From assembly GCF_009811655.1 (NCBI RefSeq), contig NZ_BGJX01000017.1:28745-92744 (forward strand): a DNA stretch of 64,000 nt, read 5' to 3'. Each line of letters begins with the position of its first letter. Positions within the stretch are counted from its first letter, which is position 1. Origin of the DNA: Methylosinus sp. Ce-a6. Its GTDB lineage: Bacteria > Pseudomonadota > Alphaproteobacteria > Rhizobiales > Beijerinckiaceae. This document shows positions 28,463-37,819 of the stretch, piece after piece. The notes under the pieces were generated by a model, which saw only the letters and a list, made by a program, of their open reading frames with translations, did not search any database and was not told the DNA's origin. Made by a program: the position numbers and the translations under genes.

Positions 28463-31126
28463 TTGGAGCAGTCGTCGCCTACGTCCGCCCGCCCGACGCC
28501 GATGATGGCGCAATATATAGAGATCAAATCGGCCAATCCCGATTGCCTGCTCTTCTATCGCATGGGCGATTTCTACGAGCTGTTCTTCGAGGACGCCGAG
28601 ACCGCTTCGCGCGCGCTCGGCATCATGCTGACGAAGCGCGGCAAGCACCTCGGCGCCGATATTCCCATGTGCGGCGTGCCGGTGGAGCGCGCCGACGATT
28701 ATCTGCAAAAGCTCATCGCGCTCGGCCATCGCGTCGCCGTCTGCGAGCAGATGGAGGACCCTGCCGAAGCGCGCAAGCGCGGCGGCAAATCCGTCGTCAA
28801 GCGCGACGTCGTGCGCCTCGTCACGCCCGGCACGATCACCGAGGAGCAGCTTCTCGATCCCGCCCGTCCCAACGCCTTCGCGGCGCTCGCGCGGCTGCGC
28901 GCCGGCGACGGCGGCTGGCGCTATGGGCTCGCCTGCGTCGACATCTCCACCGGAGCCTTCGATGTCGCGGAGGTGGGCGAGGCCGAGCTCGCAGGCGAAT
29001 TGTCGCGGCTCGAGCCGCGCGAGATCGTCGCGGCGGAGGCGCTCTGCGCAGACCATCGCCTCGCCGCGCTCATCGCCCATCTCGACGCGCCGCTGACGCC
29101 GCTCGGCCGCGACGCGGGCGGCGGCGAGAGCGCGGAGCGGCGGCTTCTCGATTTCTTTTGCGTCGCGACGCTCGAGGGCTTCGGCGCGCTCGGCGAGGCG
29201 GAAATCGCCGCGGCGGCGGCGGCCATCCTCTATGTCGAGCGCACGCAGAAGGGAAAGCGCCCCGCGCTGCGCCGTCCCTCGAGCCTGCGGCGCAGCGCCA
29301 CGCTGGAGATAGACGCGGCGACGCGCGTCAATCTCGAGCTGACGCGCACGCTGAAGGGCGAGCGCGACGGCTCGCTGCTGGCGACGATCGACATGACCGC
29401 GACGCCCGCCGGCGCGCGCCTGCTCGCCGAGCGCATCGCCGCGCCGGCGACGGAGCCGGCGCTCGTCGCGACGCGTCTCGACGCCGTCTCCTTCTTCGTC
29501 GCCGAGCCGGAGCTGCGCGCGCGATTGCGCGCTGCTCTCGCCCGCGCGCCGGATGTGGCGCGGGCGCTCTCGCGACTCTCGCTCCAGCGCGGCGGCCCGC
29601 GCGATCTCGGCAATATTCGCGCGGCGCTCGTCGCCGCGCGGGAGATCGCCGCCCTCTTCGCCGCGCGCGATACGGCGCCGCTCGTCGCGCGGGAGATCGA
29701 AGCGCTCGCATCTTCCGACGGCGAATTGGAGGGCGCCATCGCCGCGCGGCTCGTCGCCGATCCGCCGCTCGACAAGCGCGCGGGAAATTTCATCGCGCCG
29801 GGCTTCGACGCAGAGCTCGACGAAGCGCGCAGCCTGCGCGACGAAAGCCGCCGCGTCATCGCCTCCTTGCAGCAGCGCTATGTCGAGCTGGCCGAGACTC
29901 GCCAACTCAAGATCAAGCACAATAATTTCTTGGGCTTCTTCATCGAGGTTCCGCAGGCGCAGGGCGAGAGGCTGCTGCGCGCGCCCTTCGACGCCGTCTT
30001 CACGCATCGCCAGACGATGCAGGACGCGATGCGCTTCTCGACGCGCGAGCTCGCCGAGCTCGAGGCGAAGATCGCCTCCGCCGCCGATCGCGCGCAGGAA
30101 CGCGAGCTGGCGCTGTTCGAGGAGCTCGCGCGGAGCGTGCTCGGCGCGTCCGAGGAGCTGCAACGTCTCGCGGGAGCCTTCGCCGCGCTCGATGTCTTCG
30201 CGGCGCTGGCCGAGATCGCTGTGAGGCGCGACTGGACGCGCCCGCATGTCGACGCGTCACTCGATTTCGAGATCATCGGCGGGCGTCATCCCGTCGTCGA
30301 AGCGTCGCTGCAGGCGCAAGGGAAGATTTTCGCGGCGAACGATTGCGATCTCGGCGACGCGCGCGCCGGCAGAATCGCCGTCGTCACCGGGCCGAACATG
30401 GCCGGCAAATCCACCTATCTCAGGCAGAATGCGCTCATCGCCATTCTCGCCCAGGCCGGCTCCTTCGTGCCGGCGAAGCGCGCGCGGCTCGGCGCCGTCG
30501 ATCGTCTGTTCTCGCGCGTCGGCGCCGCGGATGATCTCGCGCGCGGACGCTCCACCTTCATGGTGGAGATGGTGGAGACGGCGGCCATATTGAATTGCGC
30601 GGGAGCGCGCTCGCTCGTCATTCTCGACGAGATCGGCCGCGGAACGGCGACTTTCGACGGACTCTCCATCGCCTGGGCGACGATCGAGCATCTGCACGAG
30701 GTCAATCGCTCGCGCGCGCTGTTCGCGACGCATTTCCACGAGCTGACGCAATTGACGAAGCGCCTGCCGCGGCTCGTCAATCTCACCATGAAGGTGAAGG
30801 ATCACGCCGGCGAAGTGGTGTTCCTGCACGAGGTGACGAAGGGCGCGGCCGACCGTTCTTACGGCGTGCATGTGGCCGAGCTCGCCGGCCTGCCGGCGAG
30901 CGTGGTGGCGCGCGCGCACGCCATTCTCGCGGAGCTCGAGGCGGCGGATCGGCGCGCGCCGGTGACGAAGCTCATCGACGATCTGCCGCTCTTCGCTCAT
31001 GTCGCGACGAGCGCGCCGCCGAAAGACGAATTGCGCGAGGCGCTGGCGGCGATCGATCCGGACGCGCTCACGCCGCGCGAGGCGCTCGCCGCGCTCTATG
31101 AGCTGAAGGCGAAGGCCGCGCGCTGA
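28463..31126 (+). CDS. mutS: DNA mismatch repair protein MutS
   Basis: 887 residues if translation begins at the TTG at 28463. Mismatch-binding Phe-x-Glu region is [11 protein letters not shown], the Walker A is GPNMAGKST (about 30391), the Walker B is [11 protein letters not shown], and [10 protein letters not shown] follows. MutS recognises mismatches as a dimer clamp and recruits MutL. Start choice is open: TTG 28463 has an aagga Shine-Dalgarno at 28451-28455, ATG 28418 lies inside the repeat with no such site, and ATG 28502 or 28505 (MMAQYIEIK) leaves a slightly short protein. Family members usually begin 10-20 residues before MMAQY, which favours 28463. Confidence 0.95.
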   Translation: MEQSSPTSARPTPMMAQYIEIKSANPDCLLFYRMGDFYELFFEDAETASRALGIMLTKRGKHLGADIPMCGVPVERADDYLQKLIALGHRVAVCEQMEDPAEARKRGGKSVVKRDVVRLVTPGTITEEQLLDPARPNAFAALARLRAGDGGWRYGLACVDISTGAFDVAEVGEAELAGELSRLEPREIVAAEALCADHRLAALIAHLDAPLTPLGRDAGGGESAERRLLDFFCVATLEGFGALGEAEIAAAAAAILYVERTQKGKRPALRRPSSLRRSATLEIDAATRVNLELTRTLKGERDGSLLATIDMTATPAGARLLAERIAAPATEPALVATRLDAVSFFVAEPELRARLRAALARAPDVARALSRLSLQRGGPRDLGNIRAALVAAREIAALFAARDTAPLVAREIEALASSDGELEGAIAARLVADPPLDKRAGNFIAPGFDAELDEARSLRDESRRVIASLQQRYVELAETRQLKIKHNNFLGFFIEVPQAQGERLLRAPFDAVFTHRQTMQDAMRFSTRELAELEAKIASAADRAQERELALFEELARSVLGASEELQRLAGAFAALDVFAALAEIAVRRDWTRPHVDASLDFEIIGGRHPVVEASLQAQGKIFAANDCDLGDARAGRIAVVTGPNMAGKSTYLRQNALIAILAQAGSFVPAKRARLGAVDRLFSRVGAADDLARGRSTFMVEMVETAAILNCAGARSLVILDEIGRGTATFDGLSIAWATIEHLHEVNRSRALFATHFHELTQLTKRLPRLVNLTMKVKDHAGEVVFLHEVTKGAADRSYGVHVAELAGLPASVVARAHAILAELEAADRRAPVTKLIDDLPLFAHVATSAPPKDELREALAAIDPDALTPREALAALYELKAKAAR

Positions 31127-31167
31127 GCAGGAGCGTCATAAGGCGTCCGCCGCCTTCCTTCTCCCCG

Positions 31168-31272
31168 CTAGGGTCTTTCCGTGTTTCTTTGAAACACGGA
31201 AAGACCCTAGACTTTTGTTTTGACGCGTTTCCGGACGCCGAACCGGCGTCCGCTTCGGCTGGAAACGCTCTA
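31168..31272 (-). repeat. Bipartite palindromic repeat, copy d
   Basis: Inverted orientation: module B (ctagggtctttccgtgtttc with arm gaaacacggaaagaccctag), then acttttgttttga, then module A (cgcgtttccggacgccgaac to gaaacgctcta). Module B has GGGTC/GACCC at its base where other copies have GAGTC/GACTC. The left edge directly abuts a truncated ccttccttctccccgct repeat. Confidence 0.92.
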
Positions 31273-31288
31273 TCACCCGGAGGCCGCA

Positions 31289-31582
31289 TCACGCATAGGC
31301 GGCATAGGCGGTATTCGCCTGCGCCGGCGTCGAGGCGCTCCTCAACGCTGCGCCGCCGAGGGTGAGATCGCGCAGGCTCGCGAGCAGCGAGTCGATTTGG
31401 GCGTAGGGGTCCGCGCTCGCTCCCGTATCATTGTCCATATTCGACGATCGGATGTCGGAGGCGGGGGGGAAGACCTGCGCGCGCTGCGCATCGATCGCGG
31501 CGACGTCCGGAGACGACGGCCGACGCTCGACGCTCGGCACAATCGGCAGATCGTGAGGGAGGCTGGAAAGGGCCAGTGACAC
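31289..31582 (-). CDS. Small hypothetical protein (GTG start)
   Basis: About 97 residues from the GTG at 31582, which has a gagg Shine-Dalgarno 8 nt upstream. The longer ATG frame (to 31957) has a low-complexity Arg-rich N-terminus and is not favoured. The C-terminal part (MDNDTGASADPYAQIDSLLA...) is a helical segment ending in an Ala/Thr-rich tail (ANTAYAAYA). No domain is recognised. An internal ATG would give only about 49 residues. Confidence 0.4.
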   Translation of the reverse strand: MSLALSSLPHDLPIVPSVERRPSSPDVAAIDAQRAQVFPPASDIRSSNMDNDTGASADPYAQIDSLLASLRDLTLGGAALRSASTPAQANTAYAAYA

Positions 31583-31955
31583 GACGATTACCTCGTTCTC
31601 GATGTTTTCGTGTCCAACTCCTAGCGCGAGGGTTTTAACTCGAGGGAATGAAAGCGCGCGCGATTGGAGGCGCGCCGTCGAGGTTTCGTTCACCATTGTC
31701 GCGGCGGCGGCTCGGCGTAGCCGTCTTCCGCCGGCCGCGCGGAACTCGGATCTCTCGAGAAGAGCCAGCGAGCGTGACGCCCGCCGCCAATGAGAGATGC
31801 GGCATGACGAATCGTCTTCGAGGTCGATTCGCGCCATTCCAGTCCTGCCCGTTTCTCGCCGAGAAGACACGATGCGCGCGAAGAGCGCTCGGTCGCTGGA
31901 ATCGTTCGTCGACAGCGCTAGAATAGCGTGACGATTCCCCTCCCGGAGCCTCTTC
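31583..31955. other. Intergenic region upstream of acyl-CoA dehydrogenase
   Basis: 373 bp between a weak minus-strand gene and the acyl-CoA dehydrogenase. Open frames crossing it on both strands are Arg/Ser-rich shadows. No repeat or RNA gene is visible. The dehydrogenase promoter is likely near its 3' end; cctcccggagcctctt precedes the ATG. Confidence 0.4.
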
Positions 31956-33734
31956 ATGTCCTATCGCGCGCCCGTCGACGATCTGCTCTACGCCATGCGG
32001 CGGGCGGCCGGCGCGGCGGCGTTCGAGCCGGGCGGGCTCTATAGCGATCTCGACGAGGCGACCGCCGCCGCGACGCTCCAGGAGGCCGCCAAATTCGCCG
32101 AGACGGCGCTGCTGCCGCTCGATCGCGTCGGCGATCGCGACGGGGTGACGCTCACGGGGAACGAGGTCGCGACCGCGCCCGGCTGGCGCGAAGCCTATTC
32201 GCTGTGGGTCGAGGGCGGCTGGAACGCCCTCGCCGCGCCGCCCGCCCATGGCGGCATGGGGCTGCCTCTGCTGCTCGCCGCCGCCTGCACGGAAATCTGG
32301 AACGCCGCCAATATCTCCTTCGCGCTCTGCCCGCTGCTCGGCCAGGGCGCGATCGAGGCGATGGAGATCCATGCGCGCGAGGAGCTGAAATCCGTCTATC
32401 TGCCGAAGATGATCTCCGGCGAATGGACGGCGACGATGAGTCTGACCGAGCCGCAGGCGGGCTCCGATCTCGCCCATCTGCGCACCCGCGCCGAGCGCGC
32501 CGGCGACGGCTCCTATCGTCTGTTCGGACAGAAGATATTCATCACTTACGGCGAGCACGACCTCGCCGAGAATATCGTCCATCTGGCGCTGGCGCGGCTA
32601 CCCGACGCGCCCGCCGGCACGCGCGGAATCTCTCTGTTCCTCGCGCCGAAGTTTCTTCCCGACGCCGATGGGCGTCCCGGCGGGCGCAATGACGTGCGCT
32701 GCGTCGGCGTCGAGCATAAGCTCGGCATCCATGGCTCGCCGACCTGCACAATGTCCTATGGCGACAATGGCGGCGCGGTCGGCTTTCTCATCGGCCGCGA
32801 GAACGAGGGCCTCGCCTGCATGTTCACCATGATGAACAATGCGCGGCTCTCGGTCGGCCTGCAGGGCGTCGGCCTCGCCGAGCGCGCGACGCAGACGGCG
32901 CTGGCCTATGCGCGCGAGCGCCGCCAGGGCCGCGGCGCGTCGTCCGATCCGGCGCCGATCGTCGAGCATCCGGACGTCGCGCGCATGTTGATGGAGATGA
33001 AGGCCAAGACCGCCGCCGCGCGGGCCATCTGCTACCTCACCGCCGCCGCGCTCGACCGCGCCCGCCGGCTCGAGGGCGCACAGGCCGAGGCGGCGCAGGA
33101 GCGCGCCGGCCTGTTGACGCCGCTCGCCAAGGCCTATTCCACCGACATAGGCGTCGAGGTCGCCTCGCTCGGCGTTCAGGTCCATGGCGGCATGGGCTTC
33201 ATCGAGGAGACCGGCGCCGCGCAATTGCTGCGCGACGTGCGCATCACCCCCATTTATGAGGGGACGAACGGCATTCAGGCCATCGATCTCGTCACCCGCA
33301 AGCTGCGCCTCTCCAAAGGCGCGGCGGTGCGGCGGGAGATCGACGACATGCGCGGCGACATCGAATCGCTCGCGGCGAGCGACGACGCCGTCTTCGTCGA
33401 CATGTCCCGGCGCGCGGCGACGGCGGTCGACGCTTTCGAGCGGGCGACGGATTTTCTCTGCGCCGCCGCCGATCCGCGCGGCGGCCACGCGCTCGCCGGC
33501 GCGACGCCCTATCTGCGGCTCTTCGCGCTGGCGCGCGGCGTCACCCTGCTCGGGGCCGGGGCGCTCGCGGCGCGGCGCGACGGCGGCGAGGCGGCGGCGC
33601 GGAACAGAATCGTCACGGCGCGCTTCTTCGCCGATCATCTCGCCGTGGCGGCGGAGGGGCTGGAGCGCGCCGTCGTCGACGGCGGCGACTCCGTCATCGC
33701 CGGACTGGCGCTCCTGTCGTCCGGGCGGGATTGA
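31956..33734 (+). CDS. Acyl-CoA dehydrogenase
   Basis: 592 residues, the long form with a C-terminal extension, as in DmdC-type and related acyl-CoA dehydrogenases. FAD/substrate signature is TATMSLTEPQAGSDLAHLRT; KIFITYGEHDLAENIVHLAL follows. The C-terminal domain has GVQVHGGMGFIEETGAAQLL and the catalytic-base region ITPIYEGTNGIQAIDLV. It oxidises an acyl-CoA to the 2-enoyl-CoA and passes electrons to ETF. The exact acyl chain is unknown. A crotonase begins 38 bp downstream, giving two consecutive beta-oxidation-type steps. Confidence 0.9.
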   Translation: MSYRAPVDDLLYAMRRAAGAAAFEPGGLYSDLDEATAAATLQEAAKFAETALLPLDRVGDRDGVTLTGNEVATAPGWREAYSLWVEGGWNALAAPPAHGGMGLPLLLAAACTEIWNAANISFALCPLLGQGAIEAMEIHAREELKSVYLPKMISGEWTATMSLTEPQAGSDLAHLRTRAERAGDGSYRLFGQKIFITYGEHDLAENIVHLALARLPDAPAGTRGISLFLAPKFLPDADGRPGGRNDVRCVGVEHKLGIHGSPTCTMSYGDNGGAVGFLIGRENEGLACMFTMMNNARLSVGLQGVGLAERATQTALAYARERRQGRGASSDPAPIVEHPDVARMLMEMKAKTAAARAICYLTAAALDRARRLEGAQAEAAQERAGLLTPLAKAYSTDIGVEVASLGVQVHGGMGFIEETGAAQLLRDVRITPIYEGTNGIQAIDLVTRKLRLSKGAAVRREIDDMRGDIESLAASDDAVFVDMSRRAATAVDAFERATDFLCAAADPRGGHALAGATPYLRLFALARGVTLLGAGALAARRDGGEAAARNRIVTARFFADHLAVAAEGLERAVVDGGDSVIAGLALLSSGRD

Positions 33735-33772
33735 AAGCGAGCGGCCGCGCTCGAAACCAAAGAAAGACGCTC

Positions 33773-34537
33773 ATGCAGCACGCCGAGATCATCGTGCGTC
33801 GGGACGGTCCCCTCATGCGGATCGTCATCGACCGGCCGGCCAAGCGAAACGCGCTCAACAAGCCCATGTACGAGGCGATGATCGCCGCTTTCGCGCAGGC
33901 GGACGCGGAGGAGGACATTCGCGCCATCGTCCTCTCCAGCTCCGGCGGCGATTTCACCGCCGGCAACGACCTCGAGGATTTCCGCCGCCCGATGGATAAT
34001 CTGCATGAGTTTCCGGCGCTGCGTTTCGTCCGCGCGCTCGCCGCCTTGCAGACGCCCATCGTCGCCGCCGTCGTCGGCGAGGCGGTCGGCGTCGGCGTGA
34101 CCATGCTGTTTCACTGCGATCTCGTCTACGCCTCGCATGGCGCGCGCTTCAAAATGCCTTTCGTCGATCTCGGCGTCATTCCGGAGGCGGCGTCCACATT
34201 GCTGGTCCCGCAGCGCATCGGCCTCGCCAAGGCCACGGAATTCTTGCTGCTGTGCGAGAGCTTCACGGCGAACGACGCGCTGCGTCTCGGCGTCGTCAAC
34301 GCCGTCGCAGGCCCAGAGGAGGTGGAGGAGACGGCCGTCGACGCGGCCCGCCGGCTCGCCGCCAAGCCGCGCGCCGCGCTCGCCGCGACGCGGCGCCTGC
34401 TGCGGGGCGACGCCGCCGCCATCGCCGCGCGAATGGAAGAGGAGGCGGCGCTCTTCGCGGCGGCGCTGGCGATGCGGGAGACGCGCGCGCGGCTCGAGGC
34501 CTTTTTCGCGGGCGTGAAGGAGAGCCCCGAGCGTTAG
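33773..34537 (+). CDS. Enoyl-CoA hydratase/isomerase (crotonase) family protein
   Basis: 254 residues from the ATG at 33773. Crotonase features: RIVIDRPAKRNALNKPMYEA, the oxyanion-hole segment SSSGGDFTAGNDLEDF, and VVGEAVGVGVTMLFHCDLVY. One position usually occupied by a catalytic acid reads FVDLGVIPEAASTLLVPQRI, so an isomerase role is possible. It probably acts on the product of the adjacent acyl-CoA dehydrogenase. Its TAG stop (34535-34537) is the first bases of repeat copy e. Confidence 0.88.
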   Translation: MQHAEIIVRRDGPLMRIVIDRPAKRNALNKPMYEAMIAAFAQADAEEDIRAIVLSSSGGDFTAGNDLEDFRRPMDNLHEFPALRFVRALAALQTPIVAAVVGEAVGVGVTMLFHCDLVYASHGARFKMPFVDLGVIPEAASTLLVPQRIGLAKATEFLLLCESFTANDALRLGVVNAVAGPEEVEETAVDAARRLAAKPRAALAATRRLLRGDAAAIAARMEEEAALFAAALAMRETRARLEAFFAGVKESPER

Positions 34538-34721
34538 AGCATGTTCCCGAAAAGTGCGAAGCGGTTTTCGGAAAAGAACATGCGAATTCAAATAACTTTA
34601 GAGCGCATTCGGACATGATTTGTCCGAATGCGCTCTAGAATCTGTCCATGTTTCGTTGAAACATGGTTCTACCGCGTTTCCGACGCCGAACCGGCGGCCA
34701 CTTCGGCTGGAAACGCTCTAG
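34535..34721. repeat. Composite repeat, copy e: two extra hairpins plus a degenerate bipartite element
   Basis: Three palindromic families stand side by side: gagcatgttcccgaaaagtg to tcggaaaagaacatgc (about 34538-34583), tagagcgcattcggacat with its perfect complement atgtccgaatgcgctcta (34599-34637), then a decayed module B (gtccatgtttcgttgaaaca) and module A (cgcgtttccgacgccgaacc to gaaacgctctag). The left end forms the crotonase stop codon and the right end the stop of the minus-strand gene at 34718. Confidence 0.85.
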
Positions 34722-35212
34722 TCGTCGGACAATTTGGCGTAGTTCACGAGGCGGGACGCGCGCAGCAGTATGGCGCGCATTTTTTCGCCCCCACGCGCGC
34801 AGGTGGCGGCGAGGCGGTCGGGACTCTGCGGCGCGCCATTGCGATATTGCTGGCGCACGGCGGCCACGCTGGCGACGGCGATCGTGTCGAGCTCGGCGAC
34901 ATAGGCTTCGAAGCGGCGCCTGAAGTCCGGGCTCACCCTGTCATAGGCGGCGAGCGCGGAATTGCGGCCGGAAAGCTGCGATTGCTCGAAATATTCCTTA
35001 TATGTCACCGGACGCCAGGCGAGCAGATCGTCGATGAGCTCGGGCATGTGCGGCAATTGCTCCAGCATCATCACGAGCTCGTTGAAGAGGTTGAGATAGT
35101 CGTTGGCCAGTCCGGACACCGGATTGACCAGCGGCTTGGAGGCGGAAAAAGGTTTCGGCGCTCGAGTGCCGTCGCCTTGATCGAGCGATGCGAATTGCGC
35201 GTCTGCCGTCAT
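34718..35212 (-). CDS. Hypothetical protein
   Basis: 164 residues from the ATG at 35212 (MTADAQFASLDQ...). Upstream frame to 35341 is unlikely. Mostly helical (ANDYLNLFNELVMMLEQLPH, YDRVSPDFRRRFEAYVAELD), soluble, no signal peptide. No known domain recognised. Its TAG stop (34718-34720) comes from the end of repeat copy e, so the original C-terminus may have been changed by the insertion. Confidence 0.65.
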   Translation of the reverse strand: MTADAQFASLDQGDGTRAPKPFSASKPLVNPVSGLANDYLNLFNELVMMLEQLPHMPELIDDLLAWRPVTYKEYFEQSQLSGRNSALAAYDRVSPDFRRRFEAYVAELDTIAVASVAAVRQQYRNGAPQSPDRLAATCARGGEKMRAILLRASRLVNYAKLSDD

Positions 35213-35352
35213 TGGAAATCCCGATAGGTTGAGGGCCAATATGGGGTCCAATCGATAAGAATCTCTTTCCACCTTGCAGAGGCGATTCCAGGAAAATGCG
35301 GAATTTCCGTGGTTTCGAGGCGTCGCGAAAATGGGAGACACGAACGAGACCT

Positions 35353-36060
35353 ATGTGCGGGAGATACGCCATCACCCTGCCGCCGCAGGCGGCGCGCGAT
35401 TATTTCGGCTATGTGGACCAGCCGAATTTTCCGCCGCGCTACAATGTCGCGCCGACGCAGCCCGTTCCCATCGTGCGCCAGGAGCGCGATCCGCGCGGCG
35501 GCGCGCGGCGGCGCTTCCAGCTCGTCCGCTGGGGCTTTCTGCCGGGCTTCGTCAAAGATCCGGCGGGCTTTCCGCTGCTCGTCAACGCCCGCGCCGAGAG
35601 CGCGCCGGAAAAGCCCAGCTTTCGCGCCGCGATGAAACGGCGCCGCTGCCTCTTCATCGCCGACGCTTATTACGAATGGCGCCGCGAAGGAGCCAAGGGC
35701 CGAGCCCGGGCGAGCCGGCCCTATCTCTTCCGCCACGCCGACGGGACGCCGCTGGCGCTCGCGGGCCTCTACGAGACCTGGATCGGCAGGGACGGCAGCG
35801 AGGTCGACACCGCCTGCATTCTCACCGTCTCCGCCAATGGCGCGACGGTCGCCGTTCACGACCGGATGCCGGCGATCCTCGCGCCGCAGGATTTCGATCT
35901 CTGGTTGAACGACGACGAATATGCCGCGGGAGCCGCGTGGCGGCTGCTCGCGCCGGCGGCGGACAACGCGCTCGAATTCTTCGAGATCGGCCCGGACGTC
36001 AACAAGGCGGCCAATGACGGGTCCTGGATTCAGCAGCCCCGCGCGGGTCTGCTCGCCTGA
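35353..36060 (+). CDS. SOS response-associated peptidase (SRAP/YedK-HMCES family)
   Basis: 235 residues from the ATG at 35353, chosen because catalytic Cys must be residue 2 (MCGRYAITLP). Further conserved positions: RYNVAPTQPVPIV, RWGFLPGF, NARAES (Asn, Arg and Glu of the active site) and VHDRMPAIL (His). The protein forms a thiazolidine cross-link with abasic sites in single-stranded DNA and so shields them from cleavage. Complete by length. Confidence 0.93.
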   Translation: MCGRYAITLPPQAARDYFGYVDQPNFPPRYNVAPTQPVPIVRQERDPRGGARRRFQLVRWGFLPGFVKDPAGFPLLVNARAESAPEKPSFRAAMKRRRCLFIADAYYEWRREGAKGRARASRPYLFRHADGTPLALAGLYETWIGRDGSEVDTACILTVSANGATVAVHDRMPAILAPQDFDLWLNDDEYAAGAAWRLLAPAADNALEFFEIGPDVNKAANDGSWIQQPRAGLLA

Positions 36061-36161
36061 TAGGCGCGGGGGGTGAAAAACCCTTGGCGGCTCGACGGCG
36101 AGTGATATGAATCTCGGTCGTCGCCTGTTTCGACGTGAAATTTTCTCGAGGAGAGTTTGTG

Positions 36162-37097
36162 ATGTTCATCGACATGCGCGCCGCCGCCGCGGCGCTCGGG
36201 ATCGTTCTGATTTCCTCCGCCTGTCTCGCGGGTCCCTATAATCCCGTGACGCAGGCCGCGCAGTCGAAACTCGCCTCTGAAGGCTTCGATCCGGGAACGC
36301 TCGACGGCATGGTTGGGGCGAAGACGGCGGCGGCGGTCACGAGCTTCCAGCAGAAATCCGGCCTGCCGCAGAGCGGCGCGCTGGACGCGGCGACGCTGGA
36401 AAAGCTCGGGATCGGCGTTTCGACCGCAAAGCCGGTCGCCGATTGGATCGCCCTTCCGAGCCAGGCGGACATCGACAAGCTCGTCGCCGCCAAGAACGAT
36501 CCGGCCCAGCCCTACAGCGATTATCTGCCCAACGCGCCGGCGGCCGCTCTCTCTCTCCCCGGCGCGGCGATCCTCGCGGCGATGAATCAGAGCGCCGACA
36601 TCTATGGCGGCCGCCGCCCCGGCGAGCCCAAGCACACGGACCAGGGCTATAAATATACGACCGACTGCCTGAAGACGAATTACGCGCCCACCGACTGGTC
36701 GGACATCGCGATCCATTACTATTGCCAAATGTCCAAGCCGCGCGCCTGCTATACTTATGCGCTCTCCGGCAAGTCGACGCCCTCGGGATTCAAATATCAG
36801 CGCCCCGCCGCCTATCGCGGCTGCGCCGACGGCGGGCTGAAGGAGGCCGCCGATTTCGTCGCCTTCGTGCCGAAAACGCAGCCGCTCGTCTTCCAATATG
36901 TGATGTTCGGCCAGACGCACGCGTTCGATCACGAGCAGGAGCAGGCGATCATCAACGCCTTCTATGGCGTGAAGAATCCCGCCGACAAGGCCGAATGCGC
37001 CGCCAAGCGCCCGCGCCGCACCGAGGACCCGACCGACGGCACGCATTGCCTCGTGAGCAAGATCATGTCGCCGCGCCTCGCCGGCAAGGGCGATTGA
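36162..37097 (+). CDS. Exported protein with peptidoglycan-binding domain
   Basis: 311 residues from the ATG at 36162, with an aggagag Shine-Dalgarno. A signal peptide (MFIDMRAAAAALGIVLISSA) precedes a PG_binding_1-type domain (about residues 24-80; LASEGFDPGTLDGMVGAKTA, AAVTSFQQKSGLPQSGALDA). The rest has eight or so cysteines (DCLKT, YYCQMS, RACYTY, GCADGG, AECAAK, HCLVSK) that suggest disulfide bonding in the periplasm. No hydrolase motif is seen, so a structural or adaptor role at the wall is more likely than an enzyme. Confidence 0.8.
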   Translation: MFIDMRAAAAALGIVLISSACLAGPYNPVTQAAQSKLASEGFDPGTLDGMVGAKTAAAVTSFQQKSGLPQSGALDAATLEKLGIGVSTAKPVADWIALPSQADIDKLVAAKNDPAQPYSDYLPNAPAAALSLPGAAILAAMNQSADIYGGRRPGEPKHTDQGYKYTTDCLKTNYAPTDWSDIAIHYYCQMSKPRACYTYALSGKSTPSGFKYQRPAAYRGCADGGLKEAADFVAFVPKTQPLVFQYVMFGQTHAFDHEQEQAIINAFYGVKNPADKAECAAKRPRRTEDPTDGTHCLVSKIMSPRLAGKGD

Positions 37098-37429
37098 GAC
37101 CGGGGAGGCGGGCGAAAGCCCCTCCCTCACCCTCCCCGCTACGCGCTATCGAATGCACACATTTTCCTCGCCCCCGCGACGTCATGGCCGGGCTTGTCGC
37201 AGCCATCCACGCCGACACACCGAGGCGTCTCGGAAGTTTGGCGTGACGCAGAAGCTCCGGCGGCGCCCGACGCAGGATGAAATCCGTCGATGGCAGGCGC
37301 CTTCCTTTGATTTCTCAGCCGCTTGGCGTGGATGGCCGGGACAAGCCCGGCCATGACGGCCACAGCGTCTCGCGATCTGTGAATCCGATAGCCCGCGCAG
37401 CGGGGGAGGGCCGGGGAGGGAGCCTCTCG
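37098..37429. repeat. Intergenic REP pair: 30-bp inverted repeats about 120 bp apart
   Basis: After a ccctccctcaccctccccgc tract, gtcatggccgggcttgtcgc (37181 onward, to gccatccac) is repeated in inverse at 37328-37357 (gatggccgggacaagcccgg ccatgac) with three mismatches. Such paired units are typical REP/BIME sequences. The interior has no gene. Confidence 0.75.
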
Positions 37430-37819
37430 TCACGGACAATAGGCGTAATATCCGCCCGTCACATCGCCGACGCGCCCGTCCTCGTCGAGAGACCAGCGCA
37501 CATTGCCGCCGCGCCGACATTTGTCGTCGAAGGAGGCGGCGCGATCGAAGGACGCTTCCTTCAGCGCGGGCCGCGTCTGAAAGCCGTCTTCGGTGAGCGC
37601 GCGCGCCAGCGCCGCGGCGTCGGAGCCGGGCGGGAAACGCTGCTTCAGCCGCCGCTGATAGGCCTCTTGATTGCCGCTCTCGCGAAAATCGCCGAGGCCC
37701 TGCAGCAGCTGCGGCAGCGTCGGGGCGGAGCGCATCCACCAAATGCGCAGACCAAAGGCGAAGATCAGCGCCGCCGCCAGCAGCCCGGAGGCGACATATC
37801 GGAAGGTCGAGCCGCGCAT
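37430..37819 (-). CDS. Hypothetical protein with one N-terminal membrane segment
   Basis: 129 residues from the ATG at 37819. A transmembrane helix (YVASGLLAAALIFAFGLRIW) at residues 8-27 is followed by a soluble part with two late cysteines (DDKCRRGG and YYAYCP at the C-terminus). The ATG overlaps the TGA of the aminopeptidase gene by one base, so it is probably translationally coupled to it. Function unknown. Confidence 0.7.
   Translation of the reverse strand: MRGSTFRYVASGLLAAALIFAFGLRIWWMRSAPTLPQLLQGLGDFRESGNQEAYQRRLKQRFPPGSDAAALARALTEDGFQTRPALKEASFDRAASFDDKCRRGGNVRWSLDEDGRVGDVTGGYYAYCP

Noticed and set aside
31583..31957. ATG-started 222-residue form of the minus-strand gene at 31289
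   Set aside because: The extra N-terminus is Arg/Ser-rich with no family features; the GTG at 31582 has a better ribosome-binding site.
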